A DNA stretch of 64,000 nucleotides, taken from Streptomyces sp. QL37 (GTDB lineage Bacteria; Actinomycetota; Actinomycetes; Streptomycetales; Streptomycetaceae). The notes under the pieces are model-generated. The model saw only the letters and a program-made list of their open reading frames with translations. It searched no databases and was not told the origin of the DNA. Both the position numbers and the translations under genes were made by a program. The DNA lies in contig NZ_PTJS01000001.1 in assembly GCF_002941025.1 (NCBI RefSeq), forward strand, positions 1-64,000, read 5' to 3'. Below, one piece after another: positions 43,605 to 58,353 of the stretch. How positions within the stretch are numbered: position 1 is the stretch's first letter; the number at the start of each line of letters is the position of its first letter.

Positions 43605-46316
43605 TCACCGGGCGGGGGCCTCCTCGTGCGGCGCCGCGGACGGCGAGCCGCAGCCGCAGTCGCGGTCGCTCCCCGCGACGAACGGGTGGCCCGTCACCGT
43701 GACGGGCCGGTCGTCGATGATGTGCGGGGCCTCGACGACATGGCGTCCCGCACCTCTGGTCAGGGGCGCGGCCCGGCCCGGGAGGTGGATGTCGGCCCGG
43801 GCCCCCGGCGGCACCAGGACCTCCACCACGAGGGTGGGCCCTTCGATGCGCCAGCCCGCCTCCGCGCGCCCGTAGGGGGTGAGGTGCGCGGCCCGTGCCC
43901 GGGTGAGCGTGCCGCCCGGGGACGGCGACACCCGGATGCGGCGCCAACCGGGTTCGGCGGCCGAGAGTCCGGCGACGCTCCGGTGGAGCCAGTCGGCGAC
44001 GGAGCCGAGGGCGTAGTGGTTGAAGGACGTCATCTGCCCGGGGTTGACGGTGCCGTCGGGAAGCATCGAGTCCCAGCGCTCCCACACGGTCGTCGCCCCC
44101 ATGGTCACGGGGTACAGCCATGAGGGGCAGTGCTGCTCCGCGACCATGCGGTGGGCGAGACGGGCATGGCCCGCCAGGGACAGTGCGTCGCAGATCAGGG
44201 GGGTCCCCGCGAAGCCGGTGGCGATGCGGAAGCCGGCCCGGCGGACCAGTTGGGCCAGGCGGTCCCCGGCCCGCAGCCGCTGTCGCTCCCCGGGGATCAG
44301 TCCGAAGCACAGGGCAAGGGCGTAAGCGGTCTGCGAGTCGGACGCCAGGCGGCCGGCCGGGGTGACGAACTCGTCGGCGAACGCGGAACGCAGGCGTGCT
44401 GCCAGGGCGCGGTGCCGGGCGGCATCGTCCTTCTCGTCGAGGAGTTCCCCGATCTCGGCCAGGAGGTCGGTGGAGTGGATGAGGTGTGCCGCGGCCACGA
44501 GTTCGGCGTCGGTGCGGGCGGCGGCGGGATCATGGGGCGGGGCAGCCGGGTCGAGCCAGTCACCGAGCTGATCCGGGTCCCGCCACAGTCCTCCGCCCTC
44601 CGCCGCGCGTCCGGCCGCGAGACCCACCCAGGCCGTCATGGAGGGGTACTGGGCGCGCAGCAGTCCGAGGTCGCCGCTGTCGCGGTACAGGGCCCACGGC
44701 ACCAGGACGGCGGCGTCGCCCCACAGAGCGTGCGGCTGATGGCCCGCCGGCGGGTCGAGGATGTCGGGGACGACCAGCGGCACGGAGTGGTCCGGGCGGG
44801 CCAGCTGCTCGGCCGCGAGGTCGCGCAGCCAGCCTCCCAGCATGCCGGTGCAGTCGTGGAGGAAGGCGGCGGTGGGCGCGAAGACAGCGATGTCGCCGGT
44901 CCAGCCCAGCCGCTCGTCTCGCTGCGGGCAGTCGGTCGGGATGTCGAGGAAGTTGCCGAGCATGGAGTGCACGACGTTCTCGTGGAACCGGTCGAGGAGC
45001 GGGTCGGAGCTCTCGAACCAGCCGGTGCGCTCCAAGTCGGTGTGCAGGACGACGGCCTCGACGGCGGCGGGGTCGAACGGTCCGGGCCAGCCGTCGATCT
45101 CGGCGTACCGGAAGCCGTGCACGGTGAAGCGGGGTTCGTAGGTCTCGGGCCTGCCCGTGCCTCGTATCACGTACCGGTCCGTGGCGGAGGCCTGCCGCAG
45201 GGGCCGCAGGGCGAGTTCGCCCTTCTCAAGGGCCTCCGCATGACGCAGGGTGACGGTATGTCCGGCCGGCCCGGTCACCCGCAGGCGGAGCCGTCCCACC
45301 AGGTTCTGCCCGAAGTCGGCCACGGTGCGCCCGGAGGGTGTCGTGAGCACCTCGCGGACGGGGACGGTGCGGGTGCGGCGGACCGGCGGGCCGGTGGGGG
45401 CGGTGAGCCGGGCGGTGGGTGGGGGCAGTTCGCGCACCCGTGTCCAGGCGCGGCTGTCGTGGCCCGGACGGGACCAGCCGTCCTGCTCCAGGCGGGCGTC
45501 GTAGGTCTCACCGTCGTAGAGCTCGGAGCGCACCAGCGGCCCCGTCGCCCAGGTCCAGCGGTCGTCGGTGGTGACGAGCTGGGTGGTGCCGTCCGTCCGG
45601 TGGATCTCCAGTTGGGCGAGCAGTGACCGGTGGCGGCCGTAGTGGTGGCGCCGGCCGCCGTCCCACCCGAGGCGCCCGGAGTACCAGCCCTCCCCCAGCA
45701 GCGCGCCGATGGTGTTGGGTCCGGGCCGCAGCAGGGCGGTGACGTCGTGGGTGCGGTAGCGCAGCCGGTGGTGGTAGGAGGTCCAGCCGGGTTCCAGCAC
45801 CTCGTCCCCCACACGTGTGCCGTTGATCTCGGGCTCGTACGTGCCGTGGGCGGTGATGTACAGGCGGGCCGAGGCGATGTCGCCCTCGATCCGGAAGTCC
45901 CTGCGCAGCAGCGCCACCGGCAGGGCGTCCTCGTCGTCGCCGCTGTCGGGGGTGACGAGCCGGGCGCACCAGTCGGAGGGGTCCAGCAGCCCGGTCTCGA
46001 CGGTGGAGGCCTCGGACCAGGGGCTGGGTGCACCGTCCGCGCCGCCCCACACCCGCACCTGCACGGTGGCGCGGGTGCGGGAGGCCAGCGGCGGGCCGGG
46101 CCAGGACACCAGCACGCAGTCGGCTCCCGGGGTGCGGCCGGTGTCGGCGAGTGTGGTGCCGTCGGCCCCCACGATCCTGATCCGGTAGGCGTGTTGGACC
46201 CAGTCGGGTTCGTCGGTGCGGGTCCGCCAGCTCAGACGCGGGGCGGGCTCGCCGATGCCGAGGGCGAGGCGGTGGTGTTCGAGGACGGGTGCGGTCACTG
46301 TCGTCGGATGCTGCAC
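43605..46316 (-). CDS. Alpha-L-rhamnosidase (GH78), copy 1
   Basis: 903 residues. N-terminal Fn3-like and beta-sandwich domains (1-350; APRLSWRT, VWGGADGAPSPWSEASTVETG, GTYEPEINGTRVGDEVLEPGWTSY) precede the (alpha/alpha)6 catalytic barrel at about 430-790. The acid motif is intact: DCPQRDERLGWTGD at 462-475. Further on, TTVWERWDS carries the general base. It removes terminal alpha-L-rhamnose from pectic or glycoside substrates. No signal peptide, so it acts inside the cell on imported oligosaccharides. 11 bp downstream of the fucosidase gene, forming a two-gene operon with it. Confidence 0.92.
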   Translation of the reverse strand: MQHPTTVTAPVLEHHRLALGIGEPAPRLSWRTRTDEPDWVQHAYRIRIVGADGTTLADTGRTPGADCVLVSWPGPPLASRTRATVQVRVWGGADGAPSPWSEASTVETGLLDPSDWCARLVTPDSGDDEDALPVALLRRDFRIEGDIASARLYITAHGTYEPEINGTRVGDEVLEPGWTSYHHRLRYRTHDVTALLRPGPNTIGALLGEGWYSGRLGWDGGRRHHYGRHRSLLAQLEIHRTDGTTQLVTTDDRWTWATGPLVRSELYDGETYDARLEQDGWSRPGHDSRAWTRVRELPPPTARLTAPTGPPVRRTRTVPVREVLTTPSGRTVADFGQNLVGRLRLRVTGPAGHTVTLRHAEALEKGELALRPLRQASATDRYVIRGTGRPETYEPRFTVHGFRYAEIDGWPGPFDPAAVEAVVLHTDLERTGWFESSDPLLDRFHENVVHSMLGNFLDIPTDCPQRDERLGWTGDIAVFAPTAAFLHDCTGMLGGWLRDLAAEQLARPDHSVPLVVPDILDPPAGHQPHALWGDAAVLVPWALYRDSGDLGLLRAQYPSMTAWVGLAAGRAAEGGGLWRDPDQLGDWLDPAAPPHDPAAARTDAELVAAAHLIHSTDLLAEIGELLDEKDDAARHRALAARLRSAFADEFVTPAGRLASDSQTAYALALCFGLIPGERQRLRAGDRLAQLVRRAGFRIATGFAGTPLICDALSLAGHARLAHRMVAEQHCPSWLYPVTMGATTVWERWDSMLPDGTVNPGQMTSFNHYALGSVADWLHRSVAGLSAAEPGWRRIRVSPSPGGTLTRARAAHLTPYGRAEAGWRIEGPTLVVEVLVPPGARADIHLPGRAAPLTRGAGRHVVEAPHIIDDRPVTVTGHPFVAGSDRDCGCGSPSAAPHEEAPAR

Positions 46317-46327
46317 GCCGGATCTCC

Positions 46328-47842
46328 TCAGTCCAGTTCGATGCGCAGGACCTGCGCGTAGGGGGTGGGGGGCGGCCCGGGGGGCAGGCGGACGTCGAGG
46401 GCGTCACGGCCCGACGTCCACCGGACCGGGGCGCCGGTCCCGAGCAGGCTGATCCGACGGGGCGGTGCGGTGACGAGCCCCCGTCCCGTGCCGAGGCTCT
46501 CGATCCGGACGGTGCGGTCGTCGGGCCAGGCCATGAGGAAGGCGTAGAGGGCAGGGCGGTCTCCCTGCCCTGTGGTGAAGCGGACGTCGCGGGAGGTGTA
46601 GGTGAGTGTCTTCTCCCGGGCGCAGTCTCCGGTGACGTTGGTCGGGCCCTCCCCGTAGACCTTCCAGGGGCGGCTGCCGAAGACGGCCTCTCCGCACAGT
46701 GCGGTCCAGGCGCCGAGGGAGTCGAGGACGGCGCCGGTCGGTTCGTCGACGGTGCCGTCCGGGAGCTGGGGGACGTTGAGCAGCAGGCAGCCGTTCTTCG
46801 CCACGGTGTCGACCAGCAGGTGCACGATCTCGGGGGCCGTCTTGTAGCGCTCGCCGTCGCAGTAGAACCAGTCGCCGATGCTGGTGTCGTACTGCCAGGG
46901 GTGCGGGTCGAGACCGCCGAGCTGGCCGCGTTCGACGTCCAGGAGCACGGCCCCGCGGTCCTCGTCGGGGATCGTCTTGATGGAGACGGTGCCCTCGGGC
47001 CGCCGGGCGTAGTAGTCGGCGAGGAATTCCAGGCCGCGGCGGGTGGGCGGGGCGGCCTGGCACACGCTGCCCTCGTCGAAGGGCATGCGGGAGTCGTCGA
47101 GGTAGACGAGGTCGGCGTCGTGGCGGAACGCGACGTCGCGCAGCCGGGCGTAGAAGTCGTCCACGAAGGCCGTGTCCGGCTTCTCGCCGGGCCTGCGCGG
47201 GCGGCCGTAGAGATCTCGCGGGTCGAGCCCTTCCCACCAGGAGCCCGCCCCGTCGGCCGCGGTGAGGTGTCCGTCGTACGGAACGCCGGCGTGGGGACCC
47301 TCCGCGTCCTGCCCGAACGCGGCGTCGAGCCAGCGCCAGGTCCATGACCCGGCGTGCATGCTCACGCCGAAGCGCAGACCGGCGGAGCGGGCGGCGTCGG
47401 CCCAGCGGGCGACGATGTCGGTGCGCGGTCCCACGTTGACGGAGTTCCAGGGCTGGTGGGCCGAGTTCCACAGGTCGAAGTTGTCGCAGTGCGTCGCGAG
47501 CGAGACGAAGTACCGGGCCCCGGTCCGGCGGAAGCGGTCCATCAGCGCCTCCGGGTCGAACCGGTCGGCCTTCCAGGAGTGGCACAGGTCCTTGTGGCCG
47601 AACACGGAGGGGTGTCCGAAGTGTTCGCGGTGGTGGGCGGTCTGCCGGGCGGTCCTCTTCCGCTCGAAGCCCTCGGTGCCCTCGTAGGGGCCGTAGAGGT
47701 GGCGGGCGTACCAGTCGCCCCTGCGGGCCGCGGACTGCGGACCCCAGTGCGCCCAGATGCCCAGCTTGGCATCGCGGAACCAGTCCGGGACGCGGTGCTC
47801 GCGCAGCGACTCCCAGTCGGGCCGGTAGGTGCTGGTGTTCAT
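46328..47842 (-). CDS. Alpha-L-fucosidase family protein (GH29)
   Basis: 504 residues. PDWFRDAKLGIWAHWGPQSAARRGDWYARHLYG (about 18-50) is the GH29 N-terminal signature. LATHCDNFDLWNS and DLVYLDDSRMPFDEGS (Asp nucleophile region) follow. NGCLLLNVPQLPDGTVDE closes the barrel before a C-terminal beta-sandwich. It cleaves alpha-L-fucosides with retention; some GH29 members act on related 6-deoxy sugars. No signal peptide. AAGGGGAG precedes ATG 47840-47842. Divergent from the GH42 gene across 50 bp holding a 16-bp palindrome. Confidence 0.9.
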   Translation of the reverse strand: MNTSTYRPDWESLREHRVPDWFRDAKLGIWAHWGPQSAARRGDWYARHLYGPYEGTEGFERKRTARQTAHHREHFGHPSVFGHKDLCHSWKADRFDPEALMDRFRRTGARYFVSLATHCDNFDLWNSAHQPWNSVNVGPRTDIVARWADAARSAGLRFGVSMHAGSWTWRWLDAAFGQDAEGPHAGVPYDGHLTAADGAGSWWEGLDPRDLYGRPRRPGEKPDTAFVDDFYARLRDVAFRHDADLVYLDDSRMPFDEGSVCQAAPPTRRGLEFLADYYARRPEGTVSIKTIPDEDRGAVLLDVERGQLGGLDPHPWQYDTSIGDWFYCDGERYKTAPEIVHLLVDTVAKNGCLLLNVPQLPDGTVDEPTGAVLDSLGAWTALCGEAVFGSRPWKVYGEGPTNVTGDCAREKTLTYTSRDVRFTTGQGDRPALYAFLMAWPDDRTVRIESLGTGRGLVTAPPRRISLLGTGAPVRWTSGRDALDVRLPPGPPPTPYAQVLRIELD

Positions 47843-47869
47843 TCAACTCCCCTTCCATTGACGGCATTC

Positions 47870-47885
47870 AGGTGGCATGCCACCT
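47870..47885. promoter_or_regulatory. 16-bp perfect palindrome with TGGCATGCCA core (operator 1)
   Basis: AGGTGGCATGCCACCT is fully self-complementary and fills the middle of the 50-bp gap between the fucosidase and GH42 genes, ending 7 bp before the GH42 ATG. The same TGGCATGCCA core recurs in the other divergent region of the island (59409-59418 and, with one change, 59610-59619), pointing to one shared regulator, probably LacI- or GntR-like. Confidence 0.65.
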
Positions 47886-47892
47886 TCGGGCC

Positions 47893-53039
<5,147 letters not shown>

Positions 53040-53084
53040 TCACTCCTCGTCGAAGGTCGTCGCTGTCGGCGTGGTCCGGGTCGT

Positions 53085-55634
53085 TCACGCATCGCGCGAC
53101 CAGTCGCCGGGGACGGTGAACTCCCAGCTGCCGCAGGGCACTTCCCGTACGTCCCGGCCACCGTCCGGGAGCGGCAGCTCCACCCGTGAGGGCACGCCGG
53201 GCGGCAGGGTGACGGTCAGCCTGAACTCGTCCCGGCCCCGGTACCAGGTCACCGCGGCGCGTCCGCGCGGCGTCTCGTACCAGGCGCTCGCCCGGGTGAT
53301 GCCGCCCACGGGGGCGGGCCGGACGACGATGTGTTCGTAGGCGACGGAGTCCGCGGCCTGCCGCAGGCCCGCCAGGGAGACGGTGAGCCATTCCGCGGCG
53401 GCGCCCAGCATGAAGTGGTTCTGCGAGGACCCGCGGGTGGGGCCGTCCCAGCGTTCCGTCAGAGCGGTCGCTCCGTGGGCGAGCTGGTAGCCGTAGCTGG
53501 GGCTGTCCGTGCGGGCGAGCACGTCCGCGACGACGTCGTCGCGGTCGTGCGCGGACAGTACGCGCAGGAGCGCAGGAAGGGCGATCTCACCGACGGTGAC
53601 GTGGTCGTTCTCCGCGCGGATGGCGTCGACCAGATGGGCCAGCACCGCCGGGGCCTCCTCCGCGGGCACCGCGCCCATGTCCAGGGCGAGCGCGTCGCAG
53701 GCCTGGCTGCCGCTGCCGTAGGTGTGGTCGAGCGGGTCGAAGAACCGGGCGTGGAAGGCTTCGGCGATCCGGTCGGCGAGCTGCCGGTGGGCTGCTGCTT
53801 CGTCCGGCCGCCCGATCGCCTCGGCGATGTCGCCCAGCGCGGTGGCGATGCGGTGGTGGGCATGGGTCGCGGTGACGGCCTTGGGGGTGGAGTCGTCGAA
53901 GGTGATCCAGTCGCCCAGACCGTGGTGGAGCAGCAGTCCGTCGTCGGAGCGGGAGTGCAGGTGGCCGAGGAAGCGCAGCATGTCCGGGTAGTGGGCGCGC
54001 AGCGTCGTGGTGTCGCCGTACGTCCGGTACAGGTACCAGGGTGCGAGGACGAGGGCGCCTCCCCAGTTGGCGTCGTCGCGGAACTTGTCCTCGAAGACCG
54101 TGTATTCGGGGGCGATGCCCGGCACGAGTCCTGACGCGGTCTGCGCGTCGGCCATGTCGCGCACGAGTTTGCGGTAGTGGGCGGCGACGTCGTAGCCCTG
54201 CGCGACCGCGGGGAAGACGAGGTGGGTCTGTTCCAGCCAGCCGAGCTTCTCGCGGTGCGGGCAGTCGGTGAGGACGCTGAACATGTTGCTCTGGGCGGCG
54301 CGGTCGATGATCCGGTGGATCCCGTTCAGCAGGTCCGACGAGCAGCTGAAGCCGCCGGCGCGTGCGTTGGCGGTTCGCATCACCTCGCCGTGCACGGTAT
54401 CCGGTGAGGGTGAGCCGGGCAGTTGCTCGACCTGGAGGTAGCGGAAGCCGTGGTACACGGTGGCGGGGGCCCACTCCTCGCCCGCCGGGTCCCCTCGCAG
54501 GGTGTAGCGGTCGTAGCAGGGTGTTCCGGTGAAGCGCTGATTCACCGTCCCGTCCTCGGCGAGCAGTTCGGCCGGGTGGATCGCGACGGAGGCTCCGGCG
54601 GGTCCGGTGACGCGCAGTCGCGGGCGGCCGGCGATGTTCACGCCGAGGTCGAAGACGTGTGTCCCGGGGCGGGGTTCGCTCACCGAGACCGGGGTGACGG
54701 TGTCGACGACCTCGACGGCCGGGTGGGTGCGTGCGTCGAGCGTCACGCCGTCGAGCAGGGTGGGAACGGCGGCGCTCCAGCTCCGGCGGTCGTGGCCGGG
54801 GCTGTTCCAGCCGGGCAGTTCGAGGCGGGCGTCGTGCTCCTCGCCGCCGAACCAGGCGGACAGGGTGACGGGGCCTTCCTCGGTCAGCCAGGTGTCGTCG
54901 GTGACGATCGTGGTGGTCGTGCCGTCCGCGTGGACGGCGGACAGGACGGCGATCGCCCGCGGCCTGCCGTGGTCGATGTGGAGTTTGGCGTAGCGGCCGG
55001 GTACGCGTGGTGCGTGCGCGATGCCGTTGCCGAGGCTCAGCCCCACGGTGTTGTCGCCCGCGCGCAGCGCTCCGGTGATGTCGTAGACCGCGTACAGGAG
55101 GCGCTTGCCGTAGGCGGTGTAGCCGGGTTCCAGCAGGGCACGCCCGGCGCGGACCCCGTTGACGGAAGCCTCGTAGGTGCCCAGGGCGGTCGCGTACAGG
55201 CGTGCCGTGACCGGGGCGGACGGCAGCCGGAAGTCCTTCGCGAGGAGCGGAAGCCGGGAGGTGGTGTCCGGGGCGGTGATCCAGCGGGCGCCCGCCCAGT
55301 CGGATTCCGTGGGCAGGCCGGTCTCCCAGGTGGCGGCGGAGCTCCAGGGCGAGGGGCCGTCGTCGCACCGGGTGCGCACCCGCCACCAGACGCGCCTCCG
55401 GGCGCCCGGCGGCTTGCCGTCGTAGCGGATCCCGGTGCTGCGGGAGTCCTCCACGTCTCCGCTGTCCCACAGGTCGCAACGGCCGGAATCCAGGAGGCCG
55501 GGGCCGGTGGCGGCCTGGATCCGGTACACCCGCTGCCGCCCGCCGGGCCGCCAGGAAAGGTCGGGGTGCTGGTCGTCGATGCCGAGCGGTTCGGTGAGGT
55601 GGGAGGTGCGCAGAGTGTGCGGTGCGGTCGTCAT
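53085..55634 (-). CDS. Alpha-L-rhamnosidase (GH78), copy 2
   Basis: 849 residues with the same plan as copy 1 but low identity: ATGPGLLDS and WWRVRTRCDDGPSPWSS (Fn3-like), GTYEASVNGVRAGRALLEPGYTAY (beta-sandwich), DCPHREKLGWLEQT (457-470) with the catalytic Glu462, and ATALTERWDG with the base. The REKLGW form of the acid motif is typical of a distinct GH78 subgroup, so the two rhamnosidases probably attack different linkages. Intracellular. Its ATG overlaps the stop of the DUF1537 kinase gene (ATGA), tying it directly to the branched-acid module. Confidence 0.92.
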   Translation of the reverse strand: MTTAPHTLRTSHLTEPLGIDDQHPDLSWRPGGRQRVYRIQAATGPGLLDSGRCDLWDSGDVEDSRSTGIRYDGKPPGARRRVWWRVRTRCDDGPSPWSSAATWETGLPTESDWAGARWITAPDTTSRLPLLAKDFRLPSAPVTARLYATALGTYEASVNGVRAGRALLEPGYTAYGKRLLYAVYDITGALRAGDNTVGLSLGNGIAHAPRVPGRYAKLHIDHGRPRAIAVLSAVHADGTTTTIVTDDTWLTEEGPVTLSAWFGGEEHDARLELPGWNSPGHDRRSWSAAVPTLLDGVTLDARTHPAVEVVDTVTPVSVSEPRPGTHVFDLGVNIAGRPRLRVTGPAGASVAIHPAELLAEDGTVNQRFTGTPCYDRYTLRGDPAGEEWAPATVYHGFRYLQVEQLPGSPSPDTVHGEVMRTANARAGGFSCSSDLLNGIHRIIDRAAQSNMFSVLTDCPHREKLGWLEQTHLVFPAVAQGYDVAAHYRKLVRDMADAQTASGLVPGIAPEYTVFEDKFRDDANWGGALVLAPWYLYRTYGDTTTLRAHYPDMLRFLGHLHSRSDDGLLLHHGLGDWITFDDSTPKAVTATHAHHRIATALGDIAEAIGRPDEAAAHRQLADRIAEAFHARFFDPLDHTYGSGSQACDALALDMGAVPAEEAPAVLAHLVDAIRAENDHVTVGEIALPALLRVLSAHDRDDVVADVLARTDSPSYGYQLAHGATALTERWDGPTRGSSQNHFMLGAAAEWLTVSLAGLRQAADSVAYEHIVVRPAPVGGITRASAWYETPRGRAAVTWYRGRDEFRLTVTLPPGVPSRVELPLPDGGRDVREVPCGSWEFTVPGDWSRDA

Positions 55635-57058
55635 GTCCCGGGCTCCCCGCGTGGGTCGGTGGTCAGGTCGATGGCGCCGGTCCGTCCGGCGACCCGGTCG
55701 AAGATGTCGACAGGGCCGGCCTGCCCTCCCTTGAGGAGGAGCGACACCCCGTCGACGTGCGGGTCGTCGCAGGTCAGGCGGCACATGGCCGCGCCGGGAG
55801 AGAGCAGGGTGTCGATCTCGGCCGCTCGGGCGCCCAGCCGGTCCGTCACCCGGCCCGCCGTATCCCCGCCGACCACCACCACACGGCGCACGCCGCCGTC
55901 GGCCACGGCGGTCCGCACGGCGTGGGCGAGGCTGTCGCCGAGCGTGTCGCGGGGGTCGGTGCCGGGCTCGTCCCGGTGGCCGGCGGGCAGGGCGTGCACC
56001 ACCACGCCGGGCGCGTCCGTGGCCAGGGAGCGCAGCACCGCGTCGCGCAGCCCGGCCAGCGCGGCGGGCGAGGTGTCGCAGCCGTCCGACGGGTCAACGG
56101 GGATGGGCACGGTGGCCCATCCGTGTTCCGTCGCCCGGCGTATCTGGGCCGTGGTCCGGGCGGCGCGGCTGCCGGAGACGACGATGACGCGGCCGGGCCC
56201 GGGTGCGCCGTAGGGCTCGGTGGTCCCCGTTCCGTTCAGCAGTTGTCCGACCGCGAGGCTGAGACCGCCGGAGCCCAGGGCGAAGAGGGGGGACGGGCCG
56301 CCGGTCAGGGCCAGTCGGGCCGCGTACCGGGCGTGCTCACACGTCAGGGCGTCGAGGACGACGATGCCGGGGCCGTCCCCGGTCGTCGCGTCGTAGCGGC
56401 GCCGCGCCCGGTGGAACGGCAGCTCGTAGGCCGTCAGGTCGAAGGAGGCGACGGGCAGTGCCGTCTGCCCGGTGAGGTGCAGCACCAGGTCGGATTCGCC
56501 CATGGGGGTCACCGGGTGACGGGACATGGTGGGCTGTCGGTCGAGGCGGTGGACGCGGCCGTCGTCGTCCCGGGCGAAGTGGTGACCGAAGGCCGTGTAC
56601 CGCCCGAATTCGGGCTGCGCGGCCAGCAGCGGGACGGGCACCGCCCCGAAGACCTCCCGGCCGGCCTCCGCCGCGCGCCCGAGGCTTCCCCGCACGGGCG
56701 ACGAGTCGGCGGTGGAGCACATCTTGTACTGCACGAAACCCGCTCCGGTCTGCCGCAGCGCCTCCAGCGCGGGGCGGATCTCGTCGGCCATGCGTTCGGT
56801 GGGGAGCGAGCGGGCGACTCCGGCCACCCCGACCACGTCGTGCCCGCTCCGGCCGGCGGCGGCCGCCGCGGCGTCGCGCCCGAAGTGCAGCACGCCGCGC
56901 AGGCCGGCCCGGTGGAACTGGGCGAGGGCGTCCGTGGATCCGGTGACGTCGTCGCCGTAGAAGGCCACGCGAGGGGCCTCCGGGGGATCGGGCACGCCGG
57001 TCCTGCGCGTGCGGTCGGGGTCCGAGGGCGTGCCACCTGACGTGGGCGTGCCCGTCAT
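55631..57058 (-). CDS. DUF1537 acid-sugar kinase next to the RuBisCO-like gene (OiaK-like)
   Basis: 475 residues. N-terminal VAFYGDDVTGSTDAL (35-45) and QYKMCSTADSSPVRGSLGRA substitute for the KxDSxLRGH motif of the other kinase; the CST-DSSP form is characteristic of the group that is encoded with RuBisCO-like proteins. The C-terminal domain has RVIVVSGSRAARTTAQI and VVVGGDTAGRVTDRL for ATP. By analogy with the 3-oxo-isoapionate kinase (OiaK) it would phosphorylate a branched or linear oxo-acid sugar for the RuBisCO-like enzyme. 4-bp overlaps on both sides. Confidence 0.85.
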   Translation of the reverse strand: MTGTPTSGGTPSDPDRTRRTGVPDPPEAPRVAFYGDDVTGSTDALAQFHRAGLRGVLHFGRDAAAAAAGRSGHDVVGVAGVARSLPTERMADEIRPALEALRQTGAGFVQYKMCSTADSSPVRGSLGRAAEAGREVFGAVPVPLLAAQPEFGRYTAFGHHFARDDDGRVHRLDRQPTMSRHPVTPMGESDLVLHLTGQTALPVASFDLTAYELPFHRARRRYDATTGDGPGIVVLDALTCEHARYAARLALTGGPSPLFALGSGGLSLAVGQLLNGTGTTEPYGAPGPGRVIVVSGSRAARTTAQIRRATEHGWATVPIPVDPSDGCDTSPAALAGLRDAVLRSLATDAPGVVVHALPAGHRDEPGTDPRDTLGDSLAHAVRTAVADGGVRRVVVVGGDTAGRVTDRLGARAAEIDTLLSPGAAMCRLTCDDPHVDGVSLLLKGGQAGPVDIFDRVAGRTGAIDLTTDPRGEPGT

Positions 57059-58335
57059 GCGCGTACTCCGCCGAACCGCTCCAGGGCCAGGGCGAGCGAA
57101 GGGTCGCGGGCCGCCCGGTCGGCCAGGGGTTCCCCTTCGGCGGCCGCCCGCCACGCCGAACGCATGGCGGCGACCCCGGCCGCGGGTCCTGCCGGGTGGG
57201 CGTGGATTCCGCCGCCGGCGAGGACCAGCAGATCCGTCGTGCCGGTCAGCTCCAGGGTGCGGTGGGCGAGGCCCGGCCACTGCCCCGACGACAGCACGGG
57301 CAGGGCCTCGTACCCGCCGAGGAACGGGGTGCGCATCGCCCGCACGGACGCGACGACGTCTTCGTCCTTCTCGTAGAACTTGCTCGCGATGCCGCCGACG
57401 TGCAGCTGGTCGACGCCGGCCAGCCGGGCGAGTCTCTGGAAGACCAGCGGTCCCAGGCCGATCTGCGGGCTGCGCAGCAGCGCGCCGCTCATGGCCCGGT
57501 GTCCGTGCACCGGCAGCGCCGCGCGTTCGCGCAGGTGCGCGACTGCCGCCAGTCCGACGGTCTGCACACACACCATGACGCAGGTGCCGCCCGCCGCGAG
57601 CACCAGGTCGTGGTTGGCTTCGAGGCGGCCTATGTCGTCGGTGATGTTGAAGGCGTACATGGTGCGGCGGCCGGTGCGGTCCGCGGCCCGGTCGAGTTCT
57701 TCCGTGACGACGGCGACCCGGTCCCGCAGCGGGGCGTGCGGCGGATTCCCGGTCAGCTCGTCGTCCTTGATGAAGTCGATTCCGGCCGAGGCGAGTTCGC
57801 GTACCAGGGCGCGGAGTGCGTCGAGCTGGAGTCCGACACCTGGCTTGATGATCGTGCCGATCAGCGCACCGTCGGGTGCGCCCATCAGGCGCCGGGTCCC
57901 CGTCACGCCGAAGGCGGGTCCGGGGTAGCGTCCGGCGAAGGCGGCGGGCAGTTCGAGGTCGACGAGGCGTACGGCGGCCAGTTCGCGCAGCTCGAAGAGG
58001 TTGCCCGCGACCGCCGCCAGCAGATTCGGCATCGAGGGGCCGAAGTTGCGCAGCGGGAAGGCGATCCGGACGCGCGCGCGGTGGGGTCTCGGGCCGGCGC
58101 CCGGGGGTCTGGTCGCTCCGGGCAGGGGCGTGTGCCCCGCGTCCGGGAGCTCCGTCACATCGAGGACGGTGGCCCCGAACCGGTGGCGGAGGGCTTCGCT
58201 CTCGCCGGGGACCCGTACGAACGTACCGGTGGACTGCTCGTTCGCCAGCACCTCGGCCGCCCGCGCGGGCGGTAACCAGCTCTCCACGTCGTAGACCGCC
58301 ACGACCTGTTCGTCCGTCATGCCTGCCTCACTCAT
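57055..58335 (-). CDS. RuBisCO-like protein (form IV, OiaX/OiaT-like)
   Basis: 426 residues, shorter than true RuBisCO large subunits. The metal/carbamate motif is kept: FIKDDE at 188-193 (carbamylated Lys190, Asp192, Glu193), with GTIIKPGVG (160-168) where the first catalytic Lys is kept but the second Lys of KPK is Gly. HGHRAMSGAL (277-286), HVGGIASKF with the loop-6 Lys319, SSGQWPG (349-355) and GGGIHAHPAG (374-383) follow. It therefore should bind Mg and an enediolate intermediate but not fix CO2. Beside a DUF1537 kinase, the best precedent is decarboxylation or transcarboxylation of 3-oxo-isoapionate 4-phosphate (OiaX/OiaT). ATG 58333-58335 has AGAGG upstream. Confidence 0.85.
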   Translation of the reverse strand: MSEAGMTDEQVVAVYDVESWLPPARAAEVLANEQSTGTFVRVPGESEALRHRFGATVLDVTELPDAGHTPLPGATRPPGAGPRPHRARVRIAFPLRNFGPSMPNLLAAVAGNLFELRELAAVRLVDLELPAAFAGRYPGPAFGVTGTRRLMGAPDGALIGTIIKPGVGLQLDALRALVRELASAGIDFIKDDELTGNPPHAPLRDRVAVVTEELDRAADRTGRRTMYAFNITDDIGRLEANHDLVLAAGGTCVMVCVQTVGLAAVAHLRERAALPVHGHRAMSGALLRSPQIGLGPLVFQRLARLAGVDQLHVGGIASKFYEKDEDVVASVRAMRTPFLGGYEALPVLSSGQWPGLAHRTLELTGTTDLLVLAGGGIHAHPAGPAAGVAAMRSAWRAAAEGEPLADRAARDPSLALALERFGGVRA

Positions 58336-58353
58336 GTACGGGCCTCTCGGGGG

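Noticed and set aside
54423..57040. Two long plus-strand frames opposite the GH78/kinase genes
   Set aside because: Gly/Val-rich antisense shadows of the minus-strand operon.
57055..58335. RuBisCO-like protein as a methionine-salvage enzyme
   Set aside because: No methylthioribose kinase, isomerase or dehydratase nearby; the DUF1537 kinase and glycosidase context points to acid-sugar catabolism instead.
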